Shown here piece after piece: positions 56,600 through 64,000 of a stretch of DNA of 64,000 nt. The stretch is from the NCBI GenBank assembly GCA_946185535.1, contig CAMHJX010000014.1, forward strand, positions 24,482 to 88,481. The letters are read 5' to 3'. The notes under the pieces were generated by a model that saw nothing but the letters and a program-made list of their open reading frames with translations, was not told where the DNA came from and did not search any database. The DNA is from an uncultured Bacteroidales bacterium (GTDB taxonomy: Bacteria; Bacteroidota; Bacteroidia; Bacteroidales; F082). A program made the position numbers and the translations under genes. Each line of letters begins with the position of its first letter. The stretch's first letter is position 1.

Positions 56600-59500
56600 T
56601 TCAAAAAGTCTTGGGATTCAATAATATACTCACACTGTGGAACCGCATCAACACCCTGTAAGAAATGCAAGTTCTCGGGGATGTAACTGCAATGAGAGGC
56701 CAAGAGGAACTTGTCCTCATCTGCCTCAACGGCATATACCTGTGCGTCGCGATGCACCAAAGCCACCGTCCACGCCAACTCGCCATAGCCGCTGTTTTGA
56801 ATCAAAAAAGACTTCTGTTCCATGGCGTCAATTTCCAAAGCTTGTGCCTTGATTTTCTCTAGGTTACGACGACAAGTGCGTTCCACTTCCGGACCTTTGT
56901 AGATGTATTTGTAGCGCACAAATGGCAACACATATTCTGTGTTTTCCAATTTGTTCTTGAGTTCGGCAAAACGCTGGGTATAGTAAGCGCGGAACTGCGA
57001 AGTCAAAGCACGAGTCTCCATTGTGACCAACTCTTCATATGGCATGCGTTGCTCAATCACCACATGCAGTTGGCCTTCGCGTAATACCACATCTTTCTTA
57101 GGCATCACATGGTTGGCTCCGTGGATAAAGACCGGCAGAATGTCGAGCTGCAACGACTGTGCCAATTGGAACGCACCTTTATGGAAACGCAGGATTTCGC
57201 CCGTCTCAGAGCGTGTGCCTTCGGGGAAGACCACCACGGAATAACCTCGTTCCACCAAGTTTCTCAGGCGTTCCACATTCTTGTCGTAGCCGTCGGAAAC
57301 AGGATAATATTCGGCATAACGGATGATGAGGCCATAAATCGGGTTTTTCCATACCCAGTCCGTCGTCAGCAACACCACCTTGGGGTTCAACATGATAGTG
57401 CACAACAAGTCGAGATGCGATTGATGGTTGGCGATAATGACGGCAGCCTTTTCGAAGTTCTCGCCGTATTTGTTGACCAAATGGCACTTTACGCCTGGCA
57501 ACAGTTTCAAAGCAATGCGCATGAAAGCCGCTATCAATTGATGGAAACGATAGCGTTTCTTCTCGGTATTGGGGCCCAAAATCATGTAAACCAAAGTAAA
57601 CGGCGTAAAGATAAAGAACACAAAAACGACGAAGACCAACAAGGATAATAGGGTATAAATCAGTCGTTTCAGGGTCAACGGCACTTGGCGAAGTTGACCC
57701 TTTTTCTTGGTCAACCAACCAAAGACAATGGGAGGAAGATAGCAGGCCATCAGAACCACCGTAGCCATACCAATGATGGCCACCTCGGCCAAGGAACGCA
57801 TGGCGGGATGCTTGGCGAAGATTAAAGTGCCAATACCGATGAACATCAAGATGCCCGAAAGAATGACGCTGTTGCGGTAGTTTTTCAGCATTCTCTTGCC
57901 ATAAGCATACTCATAGAGCAAACCCTCGGTGATGAAGATGGTGTAGTCGTCGCCTTGACCGAAAATGAAGGTGGCCAAGATGATGTTGATGATGTTAAAC
58001 TTGATGTCGACCAGGTTCATGATGCCCAAGATCCAGGCCCAGCCGACCGTCAGCGGGAGGAAAGCCAACAAGGCAAGCTCCAAGCGACCAAACGAGAGGC
58101 AGAGGAAAAAGAACACCACGATGCTGCACACATAAAGGATGTAGTCGAAGTCGCTTGATAGCGCACTGACCAAGTTGTTGCCCACATCGCTGATGCTAAA
58201 GGCGAAGCCATTAGAAACCGAGGTCCCTGAGCCCTGAGCCTGTCGAAGGGTCGAAGGGCCGACTTGTTGAGGTCCCTGAGCCTGTCGAAGGGCCGTTCTA
58301 ACTCGTTCCTTCACCGCCTCCGAATCCTCCATCGGCACCCGCACAAAATTTACCACCCGCGCCACCGAATCGTGCTGCAACATATAGTTGCCACACAAAC
58401 CTAACAGCGGCTCCATCTCGCTTTCAGTCAAAGGCTGATAGTCCTTGGTGATACCCTCAATAAAAGGAGCAAAAGCGTTTTCAGTGAAACCCGCCTTCAC
58501 CGCCTCAACCTTGACTTGCTCGGCCAAGTCAGCATGGCGTTGCCAGAACTCATGCCACATTGCCAGCGATTTCTCTTGTCTTTCCACGGAAGGCAACAGG
58601 CCATCCATACCCGAAATGCTATATTCCACAGTGTCGGGAATCGACTGCTGCAAATGGGTGATGAGGCTTTCGTTTTGCTTGATGGCTTTTTGGAAATCCT
58701 CGGCTTCCGAAACCACATAAATCAAGTCTGTCTCCCCTTCCTTTTGCAATGATTCGCTCAGCAAGGCCAGGTCTTTCTGCTCTTGGCGCGTCATATAGTT
58801 GATATTATGAAGATCGGCATCGAAAGCGGCTTCTTTACCGAAATAACTGAGTATCAGCGTGATGATTACCAAAGGCCAGAAAGCGTATAGTTTGACTTTG
58901 CGCCACCATTCCGAAGGGGCTTTGCCGTCATCAACGAAGAGTTTCTTGGTCTTTTTCGGCACCACAGCAAACAAAGGCAGGAAGACCATCACGAAGAGTA
59001 TCGTTCCAACCAAAGTCAAGGCACCGAAAAGTCCCAAGTCACGCATGGCTTCGGCCTTCACGAAGACAAGGCAGGCAAAGGCAGCCACGGTGGTAATGTT
59101 GCCGATGACCAAAGGCTGGATGACATCCTTCAAGGCCTCGCGCTTGTTGGGTTCTTGCTTGATGTGGTCGAGATAATGCAAGGGATAGTTGACCGCGATG
59201 CCCACGATGACCGAGCCGATGCCCACCACGATGATGGAGATGCTTGATTTGAACAAGGCGATGACCGCCAAGGCGAAAATCCAACCGAAAAGGATGGCGA
59301 TGCCGAGCCAAAGCAGATTGCGTTTGCGTGCCATGGTAAACATCAAAATGCCAAAGATGAGCACCAAGGCCAAGGCGATGGAGAGATAGCTGTCGTGCTT
59401 GATCTGCCGCGCATTGGTGACGGCGATGGTAGGTGCGCCGACAGCCGAAATCTTTACTTCTGGATGCTCGCTCTCTGTCAATTCGGTCACTTTATCAATC

Positions 59501-60222
59501 AAATCCACGATTTTGGCGTTGCCTTGGGTGTCGCTGCCCGAGAAAGGCGATGAGAAGAAGGCAAAGCCTTTGTCGCCGCTTTCGTTGAAGAGGTATTCGT
59601 CCTCCAAGCGGTAGTTCTGTGTGGGATTGAGCGCGTTGAGCCGTTGCAAAGCGGGCGAATAGAGATTGAGCGGGTCAGCCTTGATGCCATCCACCACAAA
59701 ACCCGCCGTAGGCATGGAGAGCATCCGCTTGATATTAGCCATGCTATTGGCTACATGCTCGGGATCGGCCAGCAAAGAGTCCATGCGTTGGTAGTCGTTC
59801 TCCGTAAGGAACAGGGCTTGGTTTTTGCGGATGAAATCGATGGCATCAAACACTTGGCTACCGTCGACGCGACATTGCAAGTCGCTGACGATTTGTGCCG
59901 TGTCACATTCCTGCCAATGGCTCTCAAAAGCATCCATGGCTTCCATGATGGCGTTGATGGCTTCGTCGCCAGCCAACTGGGTGGTATCGGCAGTGAAGAT
60001 GACGGTGATTTGACCTTGGTTGCCCAAGTCGTTGTAGACCGAGGTATAGCGTTCTTTTTCAGGATCGGTAGGCAGGAAATCGGCAATGTTCTCCTTGTAT
60101 TCCAAACGCAGTGCCGAAAACACGCAGAGGGCCGTGACAACCAACAATAAGGCTATCGAGAAAGCCTTGTGTTTCGACAAGTAGTCATAGATATTGAGGA
60201 AGAACTTGTTCATTTTTTTCAA
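56596..60222 (-). CDS. MMPL/RND exporter fused to PlsC acyltransferase
   Basis: 1208 aa. Residues 1-860 are an RND/MMPL-type exporter: one N-terminal helix, a periplasmic domain, then two six-helix bundles (about 270-450 and 675-860; VGIAVNYPLHYLDHIK and FIFGQGDDYTIF carry the proton-relay acids). Residues 880-1110 are a 1-acylglycerol-3-phosphate acyltransferase with NHQSHLD (H933, D938) and FPEGTRS near residue 1000. Residues 1130-1208 look like a class I methyltransferase (GYGELAWTVAL, VYAVEADEDKF), probably incomplete. Such fusions mark aryl-polyene/flexirubin-type clusters, where the exporter carries the finished lipid to the outer membrane. A palindromic repeat is inserted in frame at about 641-666. 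Confidence 0.88.
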   Translation of the reverse strand: MKKMNKFFLNIYDYLSKHKAFSIALLLVVTALCVFSALRLEYKENIADFLPTDPEKERYTSVYNDLGNQGQITVIFTADTTQLAGDEAINAIMEAMDAFESHWQECDTAQIVSDLQCRVDGSQVFDAIDFIRKNQALFLTENDYQRMDSLLADPEHVANSMANIKRMLSMPTAGFVVDGIKADPLNLYSPALQRLNALNPTQNYRLEDEYLFNESGDKGFAFFSSPFSGSDTQGNAKIVDLIDKVTELTESEHPEVKISAVGAPTIAVTNARQIKHDSYLSIALALVLIFGILMFTMARKRNLLWLGIAILFGWIFALAVIALFKSSISIIVVGIGSVIVGIAVNYPLHYLDHIKQEPNKREALKDVIQPLVIGNITTVAAFACLVFVKAEAMRDLGLFGALTLVGTILFVMVFLPLFAVVPKKTKKLFVDDGKAPSEWWRKVKLYAFWPLVIITLILSYFGKEAAFDADLHNINYMTRQEQKDLALLSESLQKEGETDLIYVVSEAEDFQKAIKQNESLITHLQQSIPDTVEYSISGMDGLLPSVERQEKSLAMWHEFWQRHADLAEQVKVEAVKAGFTENAFAPFIEGITKDYQPLTESEMEPLLGLCGNYMLQHDSVARVVNFVRVPMEDSEAVKERVRTALRQAQGPQQVGPSTLRQAQGSGTSVSNGFAFSISDVGNNLVSALSSDFDYILYVCSIVVFFFLCLSFGRLELALLAFLPLTVGWAWILGIMNLVDIKFNIINIILATFIFGQGDDYTIFITEGLLYEYAYGKRMLKNYRNSVILSGILMFIGIGTLIFAKHPAMRSLAEVAIIGMATVVLMACYLPPIVFGWLTKKKGQLRQVPLTLKRLIYTLLSLLVFVVFVFFIFTPFTLVYMILGPNTEKKRYRFHQLIAAFMRIALKLLPGVKCHLVNKYGENFEKAAVIIANHQSHLDLLCTIMLNPKVVLLTTDWVWKNPIYGLIIRYAEYYPVSDGYDKNVERLRNLVERGYSVVVFPEGTRSETGEILRFHKGAFQLAQSLQLDILPVFIHGANHVMPKKDVVLREGQLHVVIEQRMPYEELVTMETRALTSQFRAYYTQRFAELKNKLENTEYVLPFVRYKYIYKGPEVERTCRRNLEKIKAQALEIDAMEQKSFLIQNSGYGELAWTVALVHRDAQVYAVEADEDKFLLASHCSYIPENLHFLQGVDAVPQCEYIIESQDFLK
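58221..58294. repeat. Two CCTGAGCC-family palindromes inside the MMPL gene
   Basis: Copy 1 (58221-58260) carries small internal duplications (CCCTGAG twice, CGAAGGG twice); copy 2 (58270-58294) is clean and reads CCCTGAGCCTGTCGAAGGG. On the coding strand they give ALRQAQGPQ and TLRQAQGSG, in the periplasmic segment just before the second membrane bundle. The frame is kept. Confidence 0.8.
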
Positions 60223-60321
60223 GAATGTGTTTTTGCTTTATCAAGAATTAAAGAATTGGAGAATTTTTCATTTTGCGTTGTATTTTGTTGGGTTGAATTT
60301 TTAATTGTAGGAATTTGAGAT

Positions 60322-60370
60322 GAAAATCGTGAACGATTTTCTTCCTCCCAATTCTCAGCACCGCAGGTGC
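60322..60370. repeat. Palindromes in the gap between the GT2 and MMPL genes
   Basis: GAAAATCGT..ACGATTTTC (60322-60341) and GCACC-GCA-GGTGC (60358-60370) lie in the 218-base gap 60223-60440. The flanks are AT-rich with AAGAATTAAAGAATT and its inverse TCTAATTCTTGA. A weak structural terminator or another small repeat family are both possible; no good promoter is seen. Confidence 0.5.
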
Positions 60371-60440
60371 AGTATTTCAGTATTCTTTATGCTATTCATT
60401 TTTCTCTAATTCTCTAATTCTTGACATTAATAATTTCCTC

Positions 60441-61193
60441 TTAATGTTTTCGTAGGAGCCGTGAGGGCCAGCCGTAGACAATGGCTACGAGGCAAAGGAT
60501 GGTATTGAGCACGCTGATGCGAAAGAAGTCCCAAAACGGGCGAAAGTGCGTGACACGGTCCTCTGGATATAAAACATTGACCTTGATGGGCACCAAATCG
60601 GTGCCGCGCCAAGCGGAAAAGACCAACAATGACAATTCAGCTTCATAGCGTGCGCTAAAAATTTGGGGCAACCTTTTCAAAGGATACAAGCGATAACCCG
60701 TCTGTGTGTCGGGCAAATCAATCCAAGTTTGAAGTTTGAACCAAAAGTTCGAGAATTTGTTAGCGAAGCTGTTCTTGCCCGGCATGTTCTCTTGTTTCAG
60801 GTTGCGGCTGCCCACAATCAAGGCGCCAGGATGTTGCTCCAATGCCTCAACAAACAGCGGGATGTCTTCGGGATAATGCTGTCCGTCGCTGTCGATGGTG
60901 ATGGCATAGTCGAAACCCATGGCCTTGGCTTTCTTGAAGCCTTGCTTCAAGGCATAGCCTTTGCCTCGGTTGCGACCATAGTCAACCACGGTGATGCGCT
61001 CGCCGAATGATGCCAAAATCTCGTCAGAGTTGTCGGTGCAGCCGTCGTTGACCACGATTACATCTTTGCAATAAGTCAGCACACGTTCCACCACATCGCG
61101 CAGGGTGCCGCCATTGTTGTAGGTCGGCATCAGCACGCAGACTTTCCTTTGCTGCATCAGGTTCCGTGTCGCTATGGCATCAGACGGGTTCAT
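60441..61193 (-). CDS. Family 2 glycosyltransferase, DPM1-like
   Basis: 250 aa. GT-A fold motifs: VLMPTYNNGGTLRDVVERVL, VNDGCTDNSDEIL, RNRGKGYALKQGF and the metal-binding TIDSDGQHYPEDI (DxD-like). The C-terminus with VLNTILCLVAIVYGWPSRLLRK has one hydrophobic segment. It would add a sugar or phospho-sugar to a polyprenyl or lipid acceptor. It overlaps the FabZ-like gene by 14 bases and belongs to the same operon. GT2 enzymes of this type are standard in Bacteroidota aryl-polyene/flexirubin-type clusters. Confidence 0.87.
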   Translation of the reverse strand: MNPSDAIATRNLMQQRKVCVLMPTYNNGGTLRDVVERVLTYCKDVIVVNDGCTDNSDEILASFGERITVVDYGRNRGKGYALKQGFKKAKAMGFDYAITIDSDGQHYPEDIPLFVEALEQHPGALIVGSRNLKQENMPGKNSFANKFSNFWFKLQTWIDLPDTQTGYRLYPLKRLPQIFSARYEAELSLLVFSAWRGTDLVPIKVNVLYPEDRVTHFRPFWDFFRISVLNTILCLVAIVYGWPSRLLRKH

Positions 61194-61557
61194 AGCTAAA
61201 GGTCAACGACATTTTGGTGTAGACGGAAGTTTCGTCGAAAATGACAAGTTGGGCTTTGCATTCGGTCTCGTTTTCAACAAGATTCGAAAAAGTGAAACAC
61301 ACCTCTTTGCCCTCGGCAGGAATCAGCACATTGAGGTATTTGATGTTCTTCGAAGCTTTCAGGAAAAGCGGACGACCAAGTTTTTGTTGCAGCACCTCTC
61401 CTGCAGTTTGTAGCAAACAGGCTCCCGGAGTGATGGGATTGCCTGGAAAATGGGCTTGATAGATCAAATGCTCGGGGTTGCAGCACAAAAGGGCTGCGAA
61501 ACCATTTTCCGTGTCTTCTATTGATTGAAGTATAAAGAGTTCGTCCAAGAAATGCAT
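61180..61557 (-). CDS. FabZ-like hot-dog protein, catalytic Glu replaced by Gln
   Basis: 125 aa. The hot-dog-fold signature is present: LIYQAHFPGNPITPGACLL, with the FabZ catalytic His in HFPG. By hand alignment to E. coli FabZ (FPGVLILEAMAQ), its catalytic Glu falls on Gln here (GACLLQTAGEV). The protein could therefore be a dehydratase with altered chemistry, a thioesterase, or a binding protein for polyene intermediates. First gene of the minus-strand cluster, with TAATTTTGC and TTTC at a 20-base spacing upstream. Confidence 0.75.
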   Translation of the reverse strand: MHFLDELFILQSIEDTENGFAALLCCNPEHLIYQAHFPGNPITPGACLLQTAGEVLQQKLGRPLFLKASKNIKYLNVLIPAEGKEVCFTFSNLVENETECKAQLVIFDETSVYTKMSLTFSYEPV

Positions 61558-61578
61558 CGTGATTTCGTTTATGAAGAG

Positions 61579-61587
61579 GCAAAATTA
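61579..61587 (-). promoter_or_regulatory. Promoter of the lipid cluster (leading gene)
   Basis: TAATTTTGC (-7) on the minus strand, with TTTC 20 bases upstream as the -33 element. It drives the FabZ-like and GT2 genes and possibly the MMPL and desaturase genes. Confidence 0.55.
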
Positions 61588-61621
61588 AGGATTTTTCTTT
61601 TTGTCGTGAAAACGACTAAAC

Positions 61622-61664
61622 AAAAAGACGAAAAGACCCATATCCTTTTCGTTAGGATATGGGC
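61622..61664 (-). terminator. Terminator of the InlB-repeat protein gene
   Basis: On the minus strand CCCATATCC pairs with GGATATGGG around TAACGAAAA, followed by TCTTTTCGTCTTTTT. It separates the repeat-protein gene from the lipid cluster, which is on the same strand. Confidence 0.85.
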
Positions 61665-61690
61665 CTTTCCAAATGAAACAGAAGGATGTG

Positions 61691-64000
61691 TTATTCCTTC
61701 ACAAATCTTCTGATTTCAACAGCGCTGTCAGTGGTCAGACGAATCATGTAGGTTCCGGTAGCAAAGGTTTCAACATTGATTTCAACCTTGTCGGAACAGT
61801 TGTTCTGTCTGTATACCAAAGCTCCGTTGATGTTGTAGATTTCAAGCATATTGACAGGCTCGGAAGCTTCAACGATCAGTCTGCGTTTTGCAGGATTCGG
61901 GTACAACGCAATAGTGATACCACCTTGTTCATCGATGCCATCCACATGCTGCAAATGAGCTACGTAGTCGCGTGCTTCTGTCACGACGAAGGAGATGCTC
62001 TCTTCTTCTGAGACGACTTCGCCGTTCAAAGTCCAGTTGACGAATTCGTATTCAGCGTGCGGAGTGACTGTCAGAGTGCAAGTTTCACCATAGGTGTAGA
62101 AACCAACGCCTTCGATATCGCCCGTGTTATCGGGATCTGTATTGGCCTTGATTTCAAAGACAATGGAACGGAAGTTGGCCACGTACTCAGCATCTTCTCT
62201 CACCACGATAGGATAGTTGGCACTCGATGATACGACACCGCCGTCTCTGGTCCAATTGACAAACTCATAACCCTCATTGGCAATAGCACGCAAAGTGACA
62301 ACATGTCCAAAATCGTAGGTTCCAGCACCAAAGACGTTACCTCCTTCGGCAGGTTGTGCCAACAGGGTAATTGTGTATTGAGCAACGGAGAAGTGGGCAA
62401 CATAATCTCCATTATCCATAACCGAGAAGCTATAGGTGGCATTGCTGCTAACCACCGATCCATTCTTCGTCCAGTTGACAAAAGCATAACCCGAATTAGG
62501 TGTAGCTGTCAAAGTGCAAGTTTCACCATAAGTGAAGTTTCCACCACCAGTTGCAGTACCACCGACTTCAGGATCAACGGAAACGGTGATGTTGTAATGG
62601 TCGAGGCTGAAGTGTGCAACGAGATTGGCATCTTCAGTTACGATGAAGGTATAAGCGGCGTCTGTGGAAACCACTGTACCGTTCTTCGTCCAGTTGGTGA
62701 AGGTGTAACCTGCATTAGCCATGGCTGTGACGGTGCAGTTGCTGCCATAGAGATATGCGCCACCACCAGCCACTGTACCACCCACTGTCGGGTCGGCCGA
62801 AACGGTAATCATGTACATGTTGACAGAGAAGTTAGCTACGTAGGTGGCATTCTCCGTAACAGTAAAACTGTACGATGCGTAGTTCGAAACCACTGTACCG
62901 TTCTTCGTCCAGTTGACGAAGGAATAACCTTCAGCAGCTGTAGCGGTCAAGGTGCAGATTTGGCCATGTTCGTATGAACCATCACCAGTAATGGTACCAC
63001 CTTCTGCCGGATTGGCCATTGCTGTAATCTGATAACTATTGGCGCTAAAATGTGCGACATAGTTACCAGACTCAGTAACCGTGAAACTATAAGTAGCATC
63101 CATGGAAACTACAACACCGTTCTTAGTCCAATTGACAAAATCAAATCCAGAGTTGGCAGTAGCGGTCAGTGTAGCAGTAGCGCCATAACCGTAGACACCA
63201 GCACCCGTGACGATACCACCATTGGATGGATTGGCAGAAACATTGATTTGGAATTCATTCGCGGCAAAAGTGGCCACATAGTTACCTGAACCAACAACGG
63301 AGAAACTATAAATAGCATCTGTGGAAACCACAACTCCATCCTTGCTCCAATTGACAAAGATGTAGTTTTCGGCTGGTGTAGCGGTCAGGGTACAAGTCTC
63401 AAGGTATGAGAAAGTGCCACCGCCAGTGACAGCACCACCTGTGGTCGGGTTGGCTGAGACAGTGATTTCGTAGGTGACGATTTCAAAGTTAGCAACGTAT
63501 GTAGCATCTTCTGTCACGGTGATAGCGTAGTTCGGACTAGTAGAAACCACATCGCCATCCTTGGTCCAGTTGACGAAGATGTAACCCTCTTCAGCCGTAG
63601 CGGTCAACGTGACCGATGTGCCATAGTTGTACGTGCCTGCGCCTGTCACCGTTCCCGCATCAGCAGGGTTAGCCATAGCCGTGATGGTGTAGCTGTCGAC
63701 ACTGAAGTTGGCCACGTAGGCGGCATCTTCAGTCACCGTGAACGTGTAGGCCAGGTCGGTAGAGACCACCTCGCCGTCCTTTGTCCAGTTGCTGAACGTG
63801 TAGCCCTCGTTGGGGGTCACCGTCAGCGTGCAGCTCGTGCCGTAGGTGTACGTGCCTGCGCCCGTGACGCTTCCGGCTTCAACCGGGTTGACCGTCGCCG
63901 TGATCTCGTAGCTGTCGATGCCGAAGTTGGCAACGTAGGCGGCGTCCTCAGTCACCGTGAACGTGTAGGCCAGGTCGGTAGAGACCACCTCGCCGTCCTT
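61691..64000 (-). CDS. Secreted InlB-type repeat protein with T9SS domain, N-terminus missing
   Basis: 770 codons in the window, open at the right edge; the apparent start near 63988 is a GTG inside a repeat and not the real one. It holds about nine tandem 73-residue units of the divergent InlB B-repeat type, each with GAGTYTYGTSCTLT, then GYTFSNWTKDGEVVS, YTFTVTEDA and YVANF. The last unit is diverged (YEFVNWTLNGEVVS). The C-terminus is a T9SS sorting domain (IALYPNPAKRRLIVE, then ATGTYMIRLTT, RRFVKE). It is probably a long surface stalk or adhesin. Units near the edge are nearly identical in DNA. Confidence 0.85.
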   Translation of the reverse strand, partial: KDGEVVSTDLAYTFTVTEDAAYVANFGIDSYEITATVNPVEAGSVTGAGTYTYGTSCTLTVTPNEGYTFSNWTKDGEVVSTDLAYTFTVTEDAAYVANFSVDSYTITAMANPADAGTVTGAGTYNYGTSVTLTATAEEGYIFVNWTKDGDVVSTSPNYAITVTEDATYVANFEIVTYEITVSANPTTGGAVTGGGTFSYLETCTLTATPAENYIFVNWSKDGVVVSTDAIYSFSVVGSGNYVATFAANEFQINVSANPSNGGIVTGAGVYGYGATATLTATANSGFDFVNWTKNGVVVSMDATYSFTVTESGNYVAHFSANSYQITAMANPAEGGTITGDGSYEHGQICTLTATAAEGYSFVNWTKNGTVVSNYASYSFTVTENATYVANFSVNMYMITVSADPTVGGTVAGGGAYLYGSNCTVTAMANAGYTFTNWTKNGTVVSTDAAYTFIVTEDANLVAHFSLDHYNITVSVDPEVGGTATGGGNFTYGETCTLTATPNSGYAFVNWTKNGSVVSSNATYSFSVMDNGDYVAHFSVAQYTITLLAQPAEGGNVFGAGTYDFGHVVTLRAIANEGYEFVNWTRDGGVVSSSANYPIVVREDAEYVANFRSIVFEIKANTDPDNTGDIEGVGFYTYGETCTLTVTPHAEYEFVNWTLNGEVVSEEESISFVVTEARDYVAHLQHVDGIDEQGGITIALYPNPAKRRLIVEASEPVNMLEIYNINGALVYRQNNCSDKVEINVETFATGTYMIRLTTDSAVEIRRFVKE

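Noticed and set aside
62000-64000. Regular 219-base repeats at the right edge as a possible satellite or integron array
   Set aside because: The period is a multiple of three and codes for InlB-type units in one long frame.

Overview
The window comes from a member of the Bacteroidota, most likely an uncultured T9SS-positive Bacteroidales from a gut-like anaerobic habitat. The evidence is a SusC/SusD pair, type IX secretion C-terminal sorting domains on four large secreted proteins, BACON-domain lipoproteins, a BspA-type leucine-rich-repeat protein, an anaerobic (class III) ribonucleotide reductase, and the Bacteroidota -7 promoter box TAnnTTTGC in front of many genes. No rRNA, phage, IS transposase or CRISPR array was found.

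Layout. 1-8.3 kb: edge of an ATPase gene, a U32-family gene, a secreted T9SS protein, tRNA-Pro, mntP, an outer-membrane barrel gene with a cloverleaf-shaped leader element, gpmA with a RelE/ParE-type toxin module just upstream, and an OstA-like gene. 8.4-20.2 kb: mazG-like gene, glnS, tRNA-Cys, two tandem paralogous polytopic membrane proteins, two tandem paralogous BACON lipoproteins, rnr and small envelope proteins. 20.4-28.9 kb: a membrane-spanning TPR/LuxR/winged-helix regulator, a cobalamin riboswitch in front of nrdDG, a lipoprotein and proS. 29-42 kb: a susC-susD-PNGase F-like operon and a giant BspA-like protein. 42.2-44 kb: a PIN-domain toxin module and a zinc-ribbon protein. 44-61.6 kb: a dense cluster of lipid or aryl-polyene type biosynthesis genes. 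The right edge holds a secreted protein made of InlB-type repeats that runs off the window.

How the genes work together. The 44-61.6 kb cluster combines glycerol-3-phosphate dehydrogenase, a BtrH-type protein, two adenylate-forming ligases, one free and one fused lysophosphatidate-type acyltransferase, a double phytoene-desaturase-like oxidoreductase, a cobalamin-binding radical SAM enzyme, an MMPL exporter fusion, a GT2 glycosyltransferase and a FabZ-like hot-dog protein. This reads as assembly, tailoring and export of an unusual acyl or polyene lipid. No ketosynthase or acyl carrier protein is present, so the chain must be made elsewhere. The susCD-PNGase operon points to capture and deglycosylation of N-glycoproteins.

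The window is also rich in small palindromic repeats of several families. Some sit between genes, and at least two families sit in frame inside coding sequences (the BspA-like sorting domain and the MMPL exporter). Together with a two-copy MITE-like element, a cloverleaf palindrome and a 115-nt hairpin, they are the least explained structures here.
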